A stretch of DNA of 62,000 nt. Source: Adiantum capillus-veneris (taxonomy: Eukaryota > Streptophyta > Polypodiopsida > Polypodiales > Pteridaceae). The notes under the pieces are model-generated. The model did no database searches, had not been told where the DNA came from, and saw only the letters and a list, made by a program, of their open reading frames with translations. Below are positions 51,246 through 62,000 of this stretch, piece after piece. The position numbers were made by a program, and so were the translations under genes. The number at the start of each line of letters is the position of its first letter. The stretch's first letter is position 1. Location of the stretch: the NCBI GenBank assembly GCA_014529385.2, contig CM043956.1, positions 58,723,120 through 58,785,119 of the forward strand, in the 5' to 3' direction.

Positions 51246-53561
51246 GATCTGGTCTTAGCTCAAATTTCCTTTATTCAGTATAGAGCAATTATGCGTGACA
51301 CCCTTGAAGAGCTTGGATCTGATGGATGTGGGACTTTGCTTACCACTTATGGCGGCTTTAAAGGTATCAAAAGTATAGTTAGCCAAATTAAATCGAATAT
51401 TGAAGAAGATGAATCTCAAGTTTCCAAACGTCCTAATACTCTTGTCTCTCCGGTGGCATCTTACACCTCTTTCCTAACCCCCTCTTCGAGTGAATCTGTG
51501 TTTGGAAGAGGGAGAGGTAGAAGTTTTGTGAGAGGTAGGGGTAGAAACCTGCCAATCAGAAACCTTTTGGATATGTAATATGCAAGATCGATCGATTACT
51601 TGCGGAAGACGATACCTACCTCCAAAGGAAGAAGTGTGTAGTAAGATTTTCACACATTGCTTGTTTACAAGCAAAATTTTGGATTTCTTTACTCCCCAAG
51701 CTATCTTTGCAGAATGTTTTGGACATATTTTTGGGTCAAATTTATTACTAAAGGATGTGATGATTGGTTGGAAATACTCGCCGCCTATTAAGAATCTTTT
51801 TTATTCCATTACGTTTCTCCATAATAATGAGATACCTATCTGCTCTTGTCATCTTTATAAAAAATTCTGTAAAAACTTCACTGAATTTGGTTTACATGTT
51901 TGTACATCTAACTTAGAAATCGTCTCGGATCCTCAAGTAAGGAGTCTATTGAGTAATGTCTTGAATCATATTCCTCCCTTTCCGCTAAATCCTCAAAGTG
52001 CCTTATCTGCACTACTTGAATGCCTGGCCGACTTGGCCTTAAAACTCCAACTGGAGGAGGAAGTTCACTTCCAACTTACATGAACATTCAAAAGAATTTT
52101 TTGGAAAAAGATCAGTCTTTTGCCACAAGTATGGCTAAGCACTGATAATACTTGGCTTACGCCAAAAATGAAGACAACTATCTATGATATTAAAAAGAAA
52201 TGGCTCATTATTGGCCTAGATAAAGCATCAAACACTGCATCCGTTATATGTAAAAAATTGGCTTTTGAGGCGGCCAGTTCAAGACTTAATAGTAATGACT
52301 TTAGTAAACTTGATAGAGTCTCCGCTATATGTAGCTACAGCATTGAACAGGGAATTATCAGGACTCAGCTATAGTCTTGAATCTCTAAAAATTCATGTAC
52401 TCTTCCCAACATATAAGAATCATAAGCATAAATTTAGATGGATTTCTGACGCTTCAAATAGCCTGTTCTCTTGTGTTACAAATGATATCACCCACTGCTT
52501 AAATTTGGTCCTACTAGAAATAAAAAATATCTGTGCCATCAAACACAGAGATATAAAGAGATTCAAATATATAGACTATTGCCCTTTTTGGGTCATAAAA
52601 AACGCAGCTGAGGTGTTTATCAGCCTCCTAGAAAGCATTTACTCTATCTTCACGGCAGACATAACTCAATGCTATGAAAATATCCCGTTAGATGGGCCAT
52701 TGGGACTTATTTATACCTTATCGTGTCTTATAAAGATTGCCTTTGCCCACAGAAAGGAACTTGGGTATACATGCATCTCACAAAAAGCGAATAAAGGATG
52801 GGTTAAAAAATCGAATAAATCTGCACCGTTCAACTTTAAAGAGGAAGATCTTTATAAGTATATCATTTGGCTACTGAATAACACATGTATCCAATTAGGA
52901 AATACCTGCTACAAACAAACTCTAGGAATCCCAATGGGGTTTGCATGCTCTACGGTTATGTGTAATCTTTATCTCTGTTACTTCGAATATCAATGGCTCC
53001 AAAAAATATTAAATAACCCCGCAAGTAATTCGTTACTCACACATTTTGCACATTCATTCAGGTTTATGGATGACCTATGTAGCATCAACAACCCCATATT
53101 TGAGATTACTCTTAAAGATATTTATCCACCTTGCTTAAGTATTGAACCTACATTCTCCGAGAGAGTACTATGGCAGGATAAATGGATCGTTTTCTAGAAC
53201 ACACTTCCTGAATATTGAGTTTACTTTGACTTCCCCATTTTTGGGAAATTTTTATACTGGTTTTTTTTGGAAAAGAGATAATCTTAAACTTGTGTCCTCT
53301 GAATTTACGAAGAAAAAAAGCAATAGACCATACAAAAATTCTCTACACACTTGTCTAGGAATGCTTTTGCTTATAATGTATGCCTCTTCCGACTGTTTTA
53401 AAGCATATGAAGAGATTGAAACTTTGATTACCAAGTTCATTAAGAACGGGTTTACAAAAAAAGACCTTGTTGCATGCATCTGTAACTCCTTAGAAAAACA
53501 CAACTGGACCTACCTCAAGTTTGACTTACATAATCTGATAAGTCTGCTTAAATCAGAATAA
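51246..53561 (+). pseudogene. Penelope-like (PLE-type) reverse transcriptase
   Basis: The coding signal passes through frames 0, 1, 2 and 0. An N-terminal part (51246-51578) carries an Arg-Gly patch (GRGRGRSFVRGRGR). Next comes LHVCTSNLEIVSDPQVRSLL (about 51891-51950), then after a TGA at 52081 the GLDKASNTASVICKK block (about 52216-52260). The K-x-H-K-F-R segment (YKNHKHKFRWI, about 52411-52443) is characteristic of PLE-type RTs. Catalytic motifs are ADITQCYENIPL (about 52657-52692), LGIPMGFACSTVMCNLYL (about 52922-52975) and RFMDDL (about 53062-53079). The tail (53142-53561) has FLNIEFTL and an ICNSLEKHNW helix. No GIY-YIG endonuclease is visible at either end, as in endonuclease-deficient PLEs. 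Frame changes lie near 51580, 52300 and 53170. Confidence 0.65.
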
Positions 53562-53606
53562 ATCTAACCTCAGCATAGATGGTTGAGAATTAATACAAAC
53601 ACTTCT

Positions 53607-53646
53607 TGAGGTGGTAGGCCCCTATTCTATGGGGTCTACTACCTCA
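53607..53646 (+). other. 16-bp hairpin just after the PLE-like RT stop
   Basis: Arms 53607-53622 and 53631-53646 pair with 14 Watson-Crick and 2 G-U pairs around an 8-base loop, 46 bases after the stop codon. It could be a 3' structure recognised by the RT (inference). Confidence 0.6.
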
Positions 53647-53673
53647 TAGGATAAGGTGTATGGGAATGGGTGG

Positions 53674-53674
<1 letters not shown>

Positions 53675-53704
<30 letters not shown>
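53675..53704. repeat. (CA)n microsatellite
   Basis: About 15 CA units, between the RT hairpin and the minus-strand ORF. Confidence 0.95.
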
Positions 53705-53706
<2 letters not shown>

Positions 53707-53772
53707 GATGTCACGTGACAAAAAAAAGCTTAGCTAATGAGCTTTGCAGCTACATCTCTATTATGCCGCCCA

Positions 53773-54282
53773 TCACATGATCACACAAATAGCTATCACA
53801 GTAGAAGCAAGTATTTGGCCTCTCTGCCAAAGGCATGATACGAGTCGCCAAGGATACCCCATACTCCCGAGTGTGGTGAGTACAGTTAAAATATCCTCGT
53901 AGCTGATGACCATAACTACAGTATAGGAATTCTTATGAGGAGGTAGAAACTGGGCTAGCAGATATAGCCGATCTGAAAAACCAAGCTTTATGGAATGCTC
54001 GATATAATAATACTTAGGCCCTAGACCCACTGCTTTAGTAAGCATCACCAATCGGATATTATTTTTGAAATGTTCACGACCCCAAAGTGTCACTCTGGTC
54101 ACTCGGTCCTGATATGTCCACCACTTTGTTTGAGAAACAGAGGTTCCTAACTGCGGGAATAGATGTTGTTCATAACGGAGTAATGTTGCTCGATGTATAG
54201 ATTCATTTGACATAAAGAGATGTGCAGTTGCTATGAAAAAAACCTGGTCATGACAGTAGGCCATAATACACCAAGGATGCAA
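53773..54282 (-). CDS. Unrecognised 169-codon ORF beside the PLE-like RT
   Basis: An uninterrupted frame with protein-like composition. A hydrophobic start with Cys and His (HPWCIMAYCHDQVFF) is followed by a mixed region (TKWWTYQDRVTRVTLWGREHF) and a hydrophobic C-terminus (ILASTVIAICVIM) that could be membrane-associated. It is antisense to and downstream of the RT. No family is recognised. Because the surrounding DNA is decayed, an intact frame of this length is notable but could still be chance. Confidence 0.35.
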   Translation of the reverse strand: MHPWCIMAYCHDQVFFIATAHLFMSNESIHRATLLRYEQHLFPQLGTSVSQTKWWTYQDRVTRVTLWGREHFKNNIRLVMLTKAVGLGPKYYYIEHSIKLGFSDRLYLLAQFLPPHKNSYTVVMVISYEDILTVLTTLGSMGYPWRLVSCLWQRGQILASTVIAICVIM

Positions 54283-55030
54283 AATAGATGAAGAATGCCA
54301 AACTCTGGAAATGATACTCTATACTTGGGGCTTTATATTTGACCAACCATCTCTAATAAAAATCTTTTTTTTGTGCCTAATATGGTGTTGTCTCTTACAC
54401 TTTAAAAGGTGGTTCTTTTCACATTATTGTGCAGGTGGAAGCCTTGCATAGGGCATGGATAGCATGTATAAATACCTACTGTATACCCGAGACCTGATAC
54501 AGCTTACTAGCTATGGGTCTAGAGACCTTGGTATGAATATGGGAATCATTGCTATTTAAATTTTACCTTGGGGTGAAGTAGTCTGTCTGACCGGGCTTTA
54601 CATTTAAATAGTTGAAAACCATTTACTCTGGAAATGATACTCGAGATTTGTTTGTTTAACCAACCATTTAGAATTAAAACAGGTTATTAACTCCTGAGAC
54701 ATATTATGATTTGGAAAGTTTTCCCAAAAATATATCATATACTCACAGTATAGAAAGGTGTTTTACACTAAAGAAATGCTAAAACCTAAAGTCATGCTAG
54801 GATAGTAGATAAAAATACCTGGGGTGTAAATACCCAACACCGAATATAATCGCTTCTAGTGAATAAAACCGGTCTTTTTATCTACTGGGGTGTAAATACC
54901 CGACACCGAATATAATCGCTTCTAGTTAATAAAACCGGGATTTTTACTATGGGAATATATGCTATCGTATACCATAGGTGGAGGTGTCTGTCCGACTTGG
55001 CTTCACATTATTTGGTCTCGATACAAATCC
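54283..55030. repeat. Diffuse repeats, including a 66-bp tandem pair
   Basis: CTGGGGTGTAAATACCC with about 35 following bases occurs near 54820 and again near 54886. CTCTGGAAATGATACTC occurs near 54302 and 54628, and GTCTGTCYGACYKGGCTT near 54579 and 54990. The spacing suggests an older duplication with a period of roughly 330-410 bp. Confidence 0.6.
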
Positions 55031-56896
55031 TTTATTTTCTGTAAGTGTGGCTTGTGGTCCTTCTTGCATCTACTGCACGCCACCGCTTAGGTTTTTGTGG
55101 AAAGGCCTGCGAGATGACAGTCTTCCCCGCCATTTTTTCTTGAGCAGTAGGTGCTGATATTGTGGAATCTTACCTGCTAAACCTCTGGATTCTGCCTCCG
55201 GATCTTAGGCTAGGGGGATACTGGTGTACGTGCCTGGACTGACGTCCTCGATTGGGGGCATAACCTGTCCAACTCAACTGTCTCGTCTGCTGTAGAGGAG
55301 CATCAACTATATAAACTTGACTTCTAAGGTGAGTTGTCATACTCACCCAGTTGTGTCTCTGTTATCATTTCTCTGCGTGTGTTAGTTCAAAACTATGTGT
55401 ATTCCATCTACTGGCGGCTGTGGCTCAAACATGCCAAAAAAAACGGAGAAAGCCAGTATGGAGGTGTCATCGTCTCCTAATCTTCAAGTTAACAGAAATT
55501 TTCTGTCTTGCTCTAGGGAATTTCTTTAAACACTATGTAGCTTTGCTGAGACTGTTTTTTGGGAAATTTTAAAAAAAACCTGTTAAATAGTTTCCAGATA
55601 CTGAGCTTTCATGTGTAATGGTGTAAGAGGAGATATAATATTGGCTTGCTTTGTCATTGATGCAAGTTATGGTTTTGCTTTGACTAATGTGTTATGGGTT
55701 TGTGAAATCAGTGGAAGGGGAAAGAAAAATCTGGTTTTTTATAGCGTTTTTTGAGGGGATTAGTCTGACACTGTCGGCTATGGAATAAAATGACTTGAGC
55801 ATGTCTAATGGCATGATTATGGAGTAGACTGCATTGGAAAAAGCAAAGTTAGTTGGGTTTATTCAACTATTTGATGTGTGTCTCGCTGGTCTTTACATAG
55901 AGCCAGAGATTCACAAATATCTAAAAAAATAAGCTAAAAATAGTTTGCATGTAATGGCGGAAACCTATGTCTGCTGTAAAACTAAGGAGTCGGAGTACAA
56001 TTTTTTACATGTGCTGACCTCAGACTGAATAGACTCAGAATACAGGTATCGAATTTTTGGAATGAAGAAACTTTGAATAAATTAAAAGATGTTTTCTGAT
56101 TTGCTGACCATATTGGATACTGACCTTTTTCTTGTGTCAAACTAAAATTATCTCTTACTCTAGAGACTGGCAAGTGTTATCCTTTTGACTGATGGTGTTT
56201 GTTTTCATAAAATAAACAAAAAAATATAATAGATATATAACCTGGTTCTGGAATCTGATTCTTACTGTTAAGGGAAGAAGCGTGAATGGCTCAAGTTAAA
56301 CTAAGAATTACCTGGTTTTTTTTAATGATGATGGTAATATGTTTGGTTGCCGTAAAAAGTGCTGTAAAACTGATTTTTCTGAGGAATAATGAATTTTTCT
56401 TTTGGGGAGACTGCCAGGTATAAAGGAGGTTGACTGCGAAGGTAAGAGGATTGTATGGTTCTTAAAGGAAAGGAATTGTATATATGGGGGATGATGTTAT
56501 GTTTTGTTTAAAAAAAACTACTCATTAGATGTAATGTACTCTTGAGAGGGATACTGCAAGAAGAAAAAAATATATACCAGAAATCATGCAACTTTGGCAT
56601 TATGACTTTTTTGGGGTCTTCTTGGGCCCTTTATATTGGACACTTAGTGAAGTGCTTAAAATGCTAATGAAGGTTTGACCAAGCTAATGGCATAGGCCTG
56701 AAAATACATATTTGCATTTCTTCTAAAAAGACGATAGGTCTGAATCATATCTAGACACCAGATCCTCTTAGCCTTTTGGGTGCAAGTGCAGCCCCACATA
56801 CCACTCCCCCACTTTAGAATTTGAAATTTTTTGTCACTTTTTCCTCCCCCCTTTTAAAGGTGTTGCAAATGTCTTTCTCTCTCTACACCCTCTTTA
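55031..56896. other. No gene recognised
   Basis: AT-rich sequence with short ORFs only (55351-55572, 55982-56173). The right part contains the inverted 23-bp match to 47583-47605. It probably includes the right end of the PLE-like element, but no terminal repeat was found. Confidence 0.45.
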
Positions 56897-57048
56897 AATC
56901 ATGGTAGAGCCAACCAAGGCTATGCATAGACACGATTGTTCAACCCATGCATACAGTCGTCCCAGAGTACGCCATCTAGGAGGGGTGGAAGAGCACTAGA
57001 GCACTAACTAATTAAGGACACTATTTGAAGAGGGAGGAAAAAGTTTGA
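56897..57048 (+). pseudogene. Family A 3' tail, third copy
   Basis: About 150 bp aligning with 32944-33089, including the last part of the protease-like ORF tail and the purine tract at 57029-57043. It is truncated on the left and directly followed by the ORFX spacer, as at 33090. Confidence 0.75.
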
Positions 57049-57746
57049 TGTTAACGTATGATTTTTTGCAAAATTACCTACTAATGCCCTTAAAAATCAT
57101 CAACAAGGGAAATTTAACTGATAATATCTCCCCGATGAGTGTAAGTAGTGTATATATTATCCGAAAATCATCAAAAAATAGTCCTTTTTGGTTATTTTCA
57201 TCATTTTTCTTGATATTGAGACTTAAAAATGGAGAAATCCAACAAAAAACAATAAATCTTTTTTTTCAATGAATTTTCACTTTGCTTTTTTAGCACATTT
57301 TATTATTTTCTTTGATTTTTTCAATAAACAGGTCAAAAATTAATAATAAATAGCAAAAGAGCTCAGATGGAAAAATTGAAGATACGCCGATGATCACAAG
57401 AACAAGGCGGACAGGCACAAAAAATTTCAATCAAATCAGTAGATGAAAGCGGGAAGCCTAATTAGGCGGCCAAACCTACTTTTGCAAAACTCTTGCAGAA
57501 TGAGCTACAGAAATCCGATTGGGAAAATTTTTGACTCTAACATAGATTTCACGGCCTAATAGGGCTAGCAAAGGAATTTGGGTAAAAATGGTTCGGGAAG
57601 TCCGAGTATAGATACCCAAAGTAGGCTAAAATCACCTCATTTCTACTTGTTGCCTTTGGAGAGAGATCTTTTCAACCTTCTTCGCACGCATTTTTTGGAG
57701 TCCACAGTTGCTTGTTTTTAGTGCCATCTCACATGAGACATGAGGG
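57049..57746 (+). promoter_or_regulatory. Spacer upstream of ORFX copy 2
   Basis: Aligns with 33090-33165 plus 34761-35396 and shows the uninterrupted target site of the solo LTR. TATAGATA at 57607-57614 lies 140 bases before the splice donor. Confidence 0.55.
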
Positions 57747-59030
57747 GTAAGTTCTATACTTATCAATGATCCATTATGTACGATCGGTGGCTAGTCCAAA
57801 CCCCTGAAAAAAACCCTAGAATCGAGCAGTGTACGAAGACATACGACCAAAAATCGATCATAGCGGCCTATCAACTCAACCAAATCAGATGAAACTTGAA
57901 ATGTAGCATACCCCAACATAATAGAACACTTCTATATCAACAGTTGACCATTTGGCAAGGGTAGAGGGAGTCCCAAGTAGAAAAGCTAGGTCTTTGACAG
58001 ATGCCAGAATTGGATTCTGACTCTACAGACAGCTTATATACGAGGTATATATACAATGTATATGGTTGGTTTCATAAAATCAATCAAGCCAAGCCCTCAA
58101 AAAGCAGAAAATGGCTCGAAGGCTACAAAGCGTCAAATTTGACATACGAGATCTAACTGACTCCAAATGGGTCAAAATTGGATGAGCTACTTTAGGACAA
58201 GTCCATAGTCTCAAAAGTGACTAACCAACTCTACAGGCGATGTAGTCATAGAAATCGGTGATTTCAGAGTCGACAAGGCACGAAGTGATGCCAGCAGCAC
58301 AAAACTTTACCAAATTCAATTTAGGACTTGTTTTAAGTGTATAGAATACGTTTAGGTCAAAATTTTCAAGTTTTGCAAGAAAAAGTTGATTGCTGTAAAT
58401 AATCGCGATTATTTACTTTTGCAATATTTTGGCTTGAAAATGATATCATCACCTCACCTATCACTTGTGTACACCTATTACATGCCACATTTCAAGTATG
58501 AGCCAAATTGATCAATGATAACTTGCAAAATTGCCAAAAAACGCAAAGAAGTCCTTTCAAACCAATTTCTGAGTTATCTGTCACATTTTTTGATCCAAAT
58601 CACCTAAAATCTCATACACACGGTCTACATCATGCCTAGAACCAAGTTGCTTTAAAAATTGTTCATTTTGATGAAAAAGTTAATAATCACGATTATTTAC
58701 TTTTTGACCAAGATGAGGGGGAATTGCAACTTGACAGCCCACTAACCAAGTTTGAACATGTTTGGAGCTCAAAATCTCAAAATTCCTTTATATCTACTGT
58801 TTCCGAGACCTAAAGCCTAAATCTTGCACCATTCTCACCCTGTGCACTCAAATGAGCCCATACTTCACTCAGAGTATCTACTTGATCTTTACATGTTTTT
58901 ATGCATCTATGCATGTTCAAAAATTAATTTGAAGCAAATTGGACTCAATTGGTCAGCAATTCAGACTGAAGGACATTTCAGAGTGGAATCTACTAAATTT
59001 GCTAACTTTGATACTTTATTCACCTAACAG
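57747..59030 (+). other. Predicted 1.28-kb leader intron upstream of ORFX copy 2
   Basis: Donor GTAAGT at 57747 and acceptor CACCTAACAG at 59021-59030, followed by ATG at 59036. It contains the same perfect 22-bp palindrome at 58395-58416 and a near-copy around 58682-58698. Confidence 0.55.
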
Positions 59031-59035
59031 GAGCC

Positions 59036-61210
59036 ATGCAAGCTGCAAAAAAGGCCAAGAAGAGGGTCTCTCAAAAGGAGAAGCTACAAGAGCTACCACC
59101 ATACCAACTGAACCCCAGTTCAGTAAAGATAGCCAAATATTGAAAGAACAGCTTGAGGAGAACAACACAACGGTTTTCACAGGTAGATTCAAAAATGAAG
59201 AAGGACATTAGGTAAAACTACAACTTTTGCCAAGAGAGGTCTACGATGTCGTAGCAAAGCCGAAAACAAAAGAAGCTAACAGACGGCTTGGACTTAGAGA
59301 ATTCTACGACCAAGAGCCATGTAGTGTAGATTTTCAGAAAGCCTATGAGCTCATGTCCACAATCAAAGAAGATGGAACAACCCAGATTACTGACCAGCAA
59401 GGGCGCAAGGTAGAAGTGGTCATTATGAAAGAGATAGTGGCCGAAGCTCTCAAATTACTGACAGAAGGGATGACCATGAGAGATAGAGATAGAAAACAAC
59501 AGGTACTTTCACCAAGAAAACTGTTGCAACAACCTTTGCCGATCTTATCTAGAAGAAAGTGGAGGAACCAGCAAGAATATATCACCAACACTTTCACTTT
59601 CTAGCAAAGAGACTGCCAAGGTACACGACACCCAATCATGCAGTTGCGACTACATTTACACGTGTTAAAGTCGACAACCAGGCAACCCATCAACCACGCA
59701 TAGTATGTGCTATCCACACTGAAGGGTACAAAGAAGGAGGGCAAGATAACCTATTTGGGAGCACCTGAAGTACTCACAAGAATAGCATACCATGCTATTG
59801 ACATGGAAGAAAGTTTGCCGCCTGCCCCAGATTAGAACACATGGATTGTGTCGGCACAACCATCTCCTCGAGTCACAAGGTCCACCAAAAGAACTTACAA
59901 ATCTGATGAAGAATCTGTCGAGAGCTCTCCAGAAGGGCATAGCAATGAAAGCTTAGACAACGAGGAAAGAAGGGCCCACATTGAAGAGATGAAAAGAAAT
60001 CAGTGGCCACACATCAAGAGGAGACTCAACAAAAGAAAGCAAGGTTTGAAAGGGAGAAGCACTCTTATGAATGAAGCTGCCAAGCTACAGGTGAGGACCC
60101 GCATTGAAGAGATGAAAAGAAAGCAATGGCCACACATCAAGAGGAGACTCAACAAAAGAAAGCAAGGTTTGAAAGGAAGAAGCACTCTTATGAATGAAGC
60201 TGCCAAGCTACAGGTGAGGATCCTAAAAAGTGGGTGCTGAAGAAAATAAAGGGGCTGAGAACAAAGAACTTAGCTAGGAAAGAGGCTAAAGACCCCACAA
60301 AATTTTTGGAATGCATGTACGCTGAAGCAGAGGTATTAAAGCTGAAAGAAGCAAAAAGAAAAGCTAGAGATGATGCGTCCAAGCAAGAAAAACAAGCCGA
60401 GGCAACAAACCAAGGTGAGACCCAGCACGACCAAAGTGAGATGTCTCCTAGACCATCTTCACCTGCTACAGAACAACACGACCACCACATGCTAAGACCA
60501 CCACCGTCATCAACAGAAAGACCCACAGAGGACGAGCCAACCAAAGAAAAGGATCCTGAACCACAAGAGGGCAGATTCTACACAACAAGCAGCAACTACT
60601 TCTGACCAAGTTAAAACAAAAGAACCAGAGCCGGAAAGGGAAGCAAGTCCTGCACCAGAGGAGTCAACAAGGTTTGAGCAAACAAAGGCAAAGAAAATAG
60701 AGGAAACCCCATCTACCACCACCCAACAAGAAATGGATGAGGCATCCACGAAGCCTCAAGAAGGCAAAGCAAAAGAGGCCCAAGCACAGCCTCAAGGGGA
60801 AGAACAAACCCGACCGCTACCACAAACAGCCGCCACAACCCCACCAAGAGAATCACAAGAGACTGTCGAAACATCTAGGCAGCCCACAGAAAGTGATGAG
60901 TGGCAGACAAATGATGAGGTAATTCTCCAAGTTAATGAATATGCAAAGCAGACGGAGGAGATGACATAAAAATTGCAATCAGCAACACTTAGCCGCAGCA
61001 CAAAGGCTAGAGAATTGGAGATGGTGATTGACACTCTCCAAGGACAGTTAGAGGACATATTGAATGTCATCACTGCTCTGCAAAAACAAGTCCAAGAGTT
61101 AAAAGCTGAAGCTAAACATCACTAGCTAGCCCGAGAAAAATAGCAAAAGGAAATGGAAGAGTTAGGCAAACTTCTCATGAAGTTAAATATGCCTGCAAAA
61201 CCAAAGACGA
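59036..61210 (+). pseudogene. ORFX copy 2, N-terminal two thirds
   Basis: It repeats the order of copy 1: a Lys-rich start (MQAAKKAKKR), LPREVYDVVAKP (59230), QGRKVEVVIMKEIVAEALKL (about 59398-59457), a YHQHFHFLAKRLPRYTTPNH segment (about 59580-59640), an acidic and Pro-rich middle (about 59880-60920) and the start of the coiled coil (about 61010-61190; LQGQLEDILNVITALQKQVQEL). A 123-bp in-frame duplication lies at 59980-60220. The ATG frame and main frame are offset by 191 bases exactly as in copy 1, and both copies share an amber codon (59209-59211). It ends at an insertion junction near 61210. Confidence 0.6.
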
Positions 61211-61976
61211 ACAACTGTTCTTCTGCTTTATCTGGAAAGATACTAGGTAGATTGTTGAGGGCATACCAAATAGCATGGTCAAACCAAATAATGCTTGACT
61301 CGCAAGAGGCTTTGGGGTCCAAGAATCTACAAGAACACTTAAGGTAAGGCCTGAACACATTCCACACTGTCTCGGTGTAGTAATCAGCATTGCTTTTACT
61401 AAAGGTCATCACTCCTTTAGTCCTTGCATATAACCCTGTATTCGAACTACATTTTTTGTCATCAAGGAAACTCATATTGAAAGGAGCTTTAATCAGATCC
61501 CCTTTGTCCAAGAGCTGGATCCCTTTTAGAACTTTAAGTTTGCATTCCTCAATAGTAGCAGGGGCCAAGTTGGCAAGGAAGACCCGGGTTTCCATGGATA
61601 AGGGTGCAAGAAATCCTTTATTTGGAAACAACCACAACCTATGCTCGACTCCCAAGGATTCTACCTCAACTTGTCGGGATGGTTAAAAAGGAAAGGCCCT
61701 CGAGACTTTCGGTACCATGTCCAAAAGCGAGGCTTCATTGAGTGAACAAAGGTCTTTTTGAAATTCCTTTACTGCTTCTAAAGCAGCTGCATCTCTACAG
61801 AAGAGGCTATTCGGTGGAGGGACAATAGGCGTAGAGGGAGCAGTAACAAAGATAGGACTAAGCCCACAAAATTTTCTAAGAAGATTGGACAGTTCAGAAA
61901 CTTTGGAAGAAAAATACGCTAAGTCTTGAATATGTGCTTTGGAAAGTCCAGCCAGATTTGAAGTAAATTCCATCAA
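61122..61976 (-). pseudogene. Unrecognised minus-strand ORF entering from the right edge
   Basis: One frame runs from the right edge region (61976) to 61122 with a single TAA near 61683. The product has a Leu/Ser-rich N-terminal helix region (LSKAHIQDLAYFSSKVSEL), a Pro-rich patch, then globular-looking sequence (RVFLANLAPATIEECKLKVL, SNADYYTETVWNVFRPYL). Its last 30 codons overlap the ORFX coiled-coil end, so the true end is probably near 61210, where the two elements join. No family recognised; truncated by the window or continuing beyond it. Confidence 0.4.
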
Positions 61977-62000
61977 AAGGTTGATACCATCCGATTTATT

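Overview
The window reads as nuclear DNA of a land plant and consists almost entirely of transposable elements in different states of decay, separated by satellites and very long dinucleotide microsatellites. Plant-type signals are a chromodomain Ty3/gypsy element primed by initiator-Met tRNA, integrases resembling the Tat group, and short GT-AG introns. A reverse transcriptase resembling Penelope-like elements (PLEs) makes a fern, lycophyte or other non-flowering plant plausible, but that is inference. No tRNA, rRNA, CRISPR array or clearly intact host gene was recognised.

Left third (1-16 kb). A LINE 3' half (3-2390) is followed by a microsatellite tract holding five palindromes of about 61 bp (2581-3895), an unrecognised broken coding locus (4136-5711), and a minus-strand multi-exon transposase-like gene, here called family T (5775-8308). 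Then come (CT)n/(CA)n arrays and a satellite block (12.3-16.0 kb) with a 73-bp family, an alternating two-type array and a family of about 180 bp.

Middle (16-41 kb). A decayed DUF7869-type transposase gene (16.2-19.4 kb) abuts Ty3/gypsy material called family A. In two A copies an aspartic-protease-like domain lies downstream of the integrase. The second A copy is split inside its integrase by a complete chromovirus B (22246-31276, LTRs, PBS, target duplication ATGAT/ATGGT). Further on, a solo B LTR (33166-34755, target duplication GATAA) sits in the A spacer. After that spacer come a TATA-like box, a predicted leader intron of about 1.4 kb and a large unknown ORF (ORFX), ending in a purine tract and an LTR of about 0.91 kb (LTR_C, 39949-40859). 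That LTR lies directly against a second family T transposase fragment.

Right third (41-62 kb). A 315-bp duplication carrying (CT)60, a frame with five in-frame stops, a foldback, two decayed minus-strand frames, and an inverted LTR_C/ORFX copy (48.8-51.2 kb) come first. The PLE-like reverse transcriptase follows (51.2-53.6 kb). From 56.9 kb the A tail, spacer, intron and ORFX series recurs.

The most interesting unit is this repeated series: integrase, protease-like domain, spacer with its own promoter and leader intron, ORFX, LTR. Two copies show the spacer-to-ORFX order and a third shows ORFX-to-LTR. It is either one LTR element with a separately spliced downstream gene, or elements joined head to tail. 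Many breaks between paralogous copies are C-to-T or G-to-A, as expected for long-methylated DNA.
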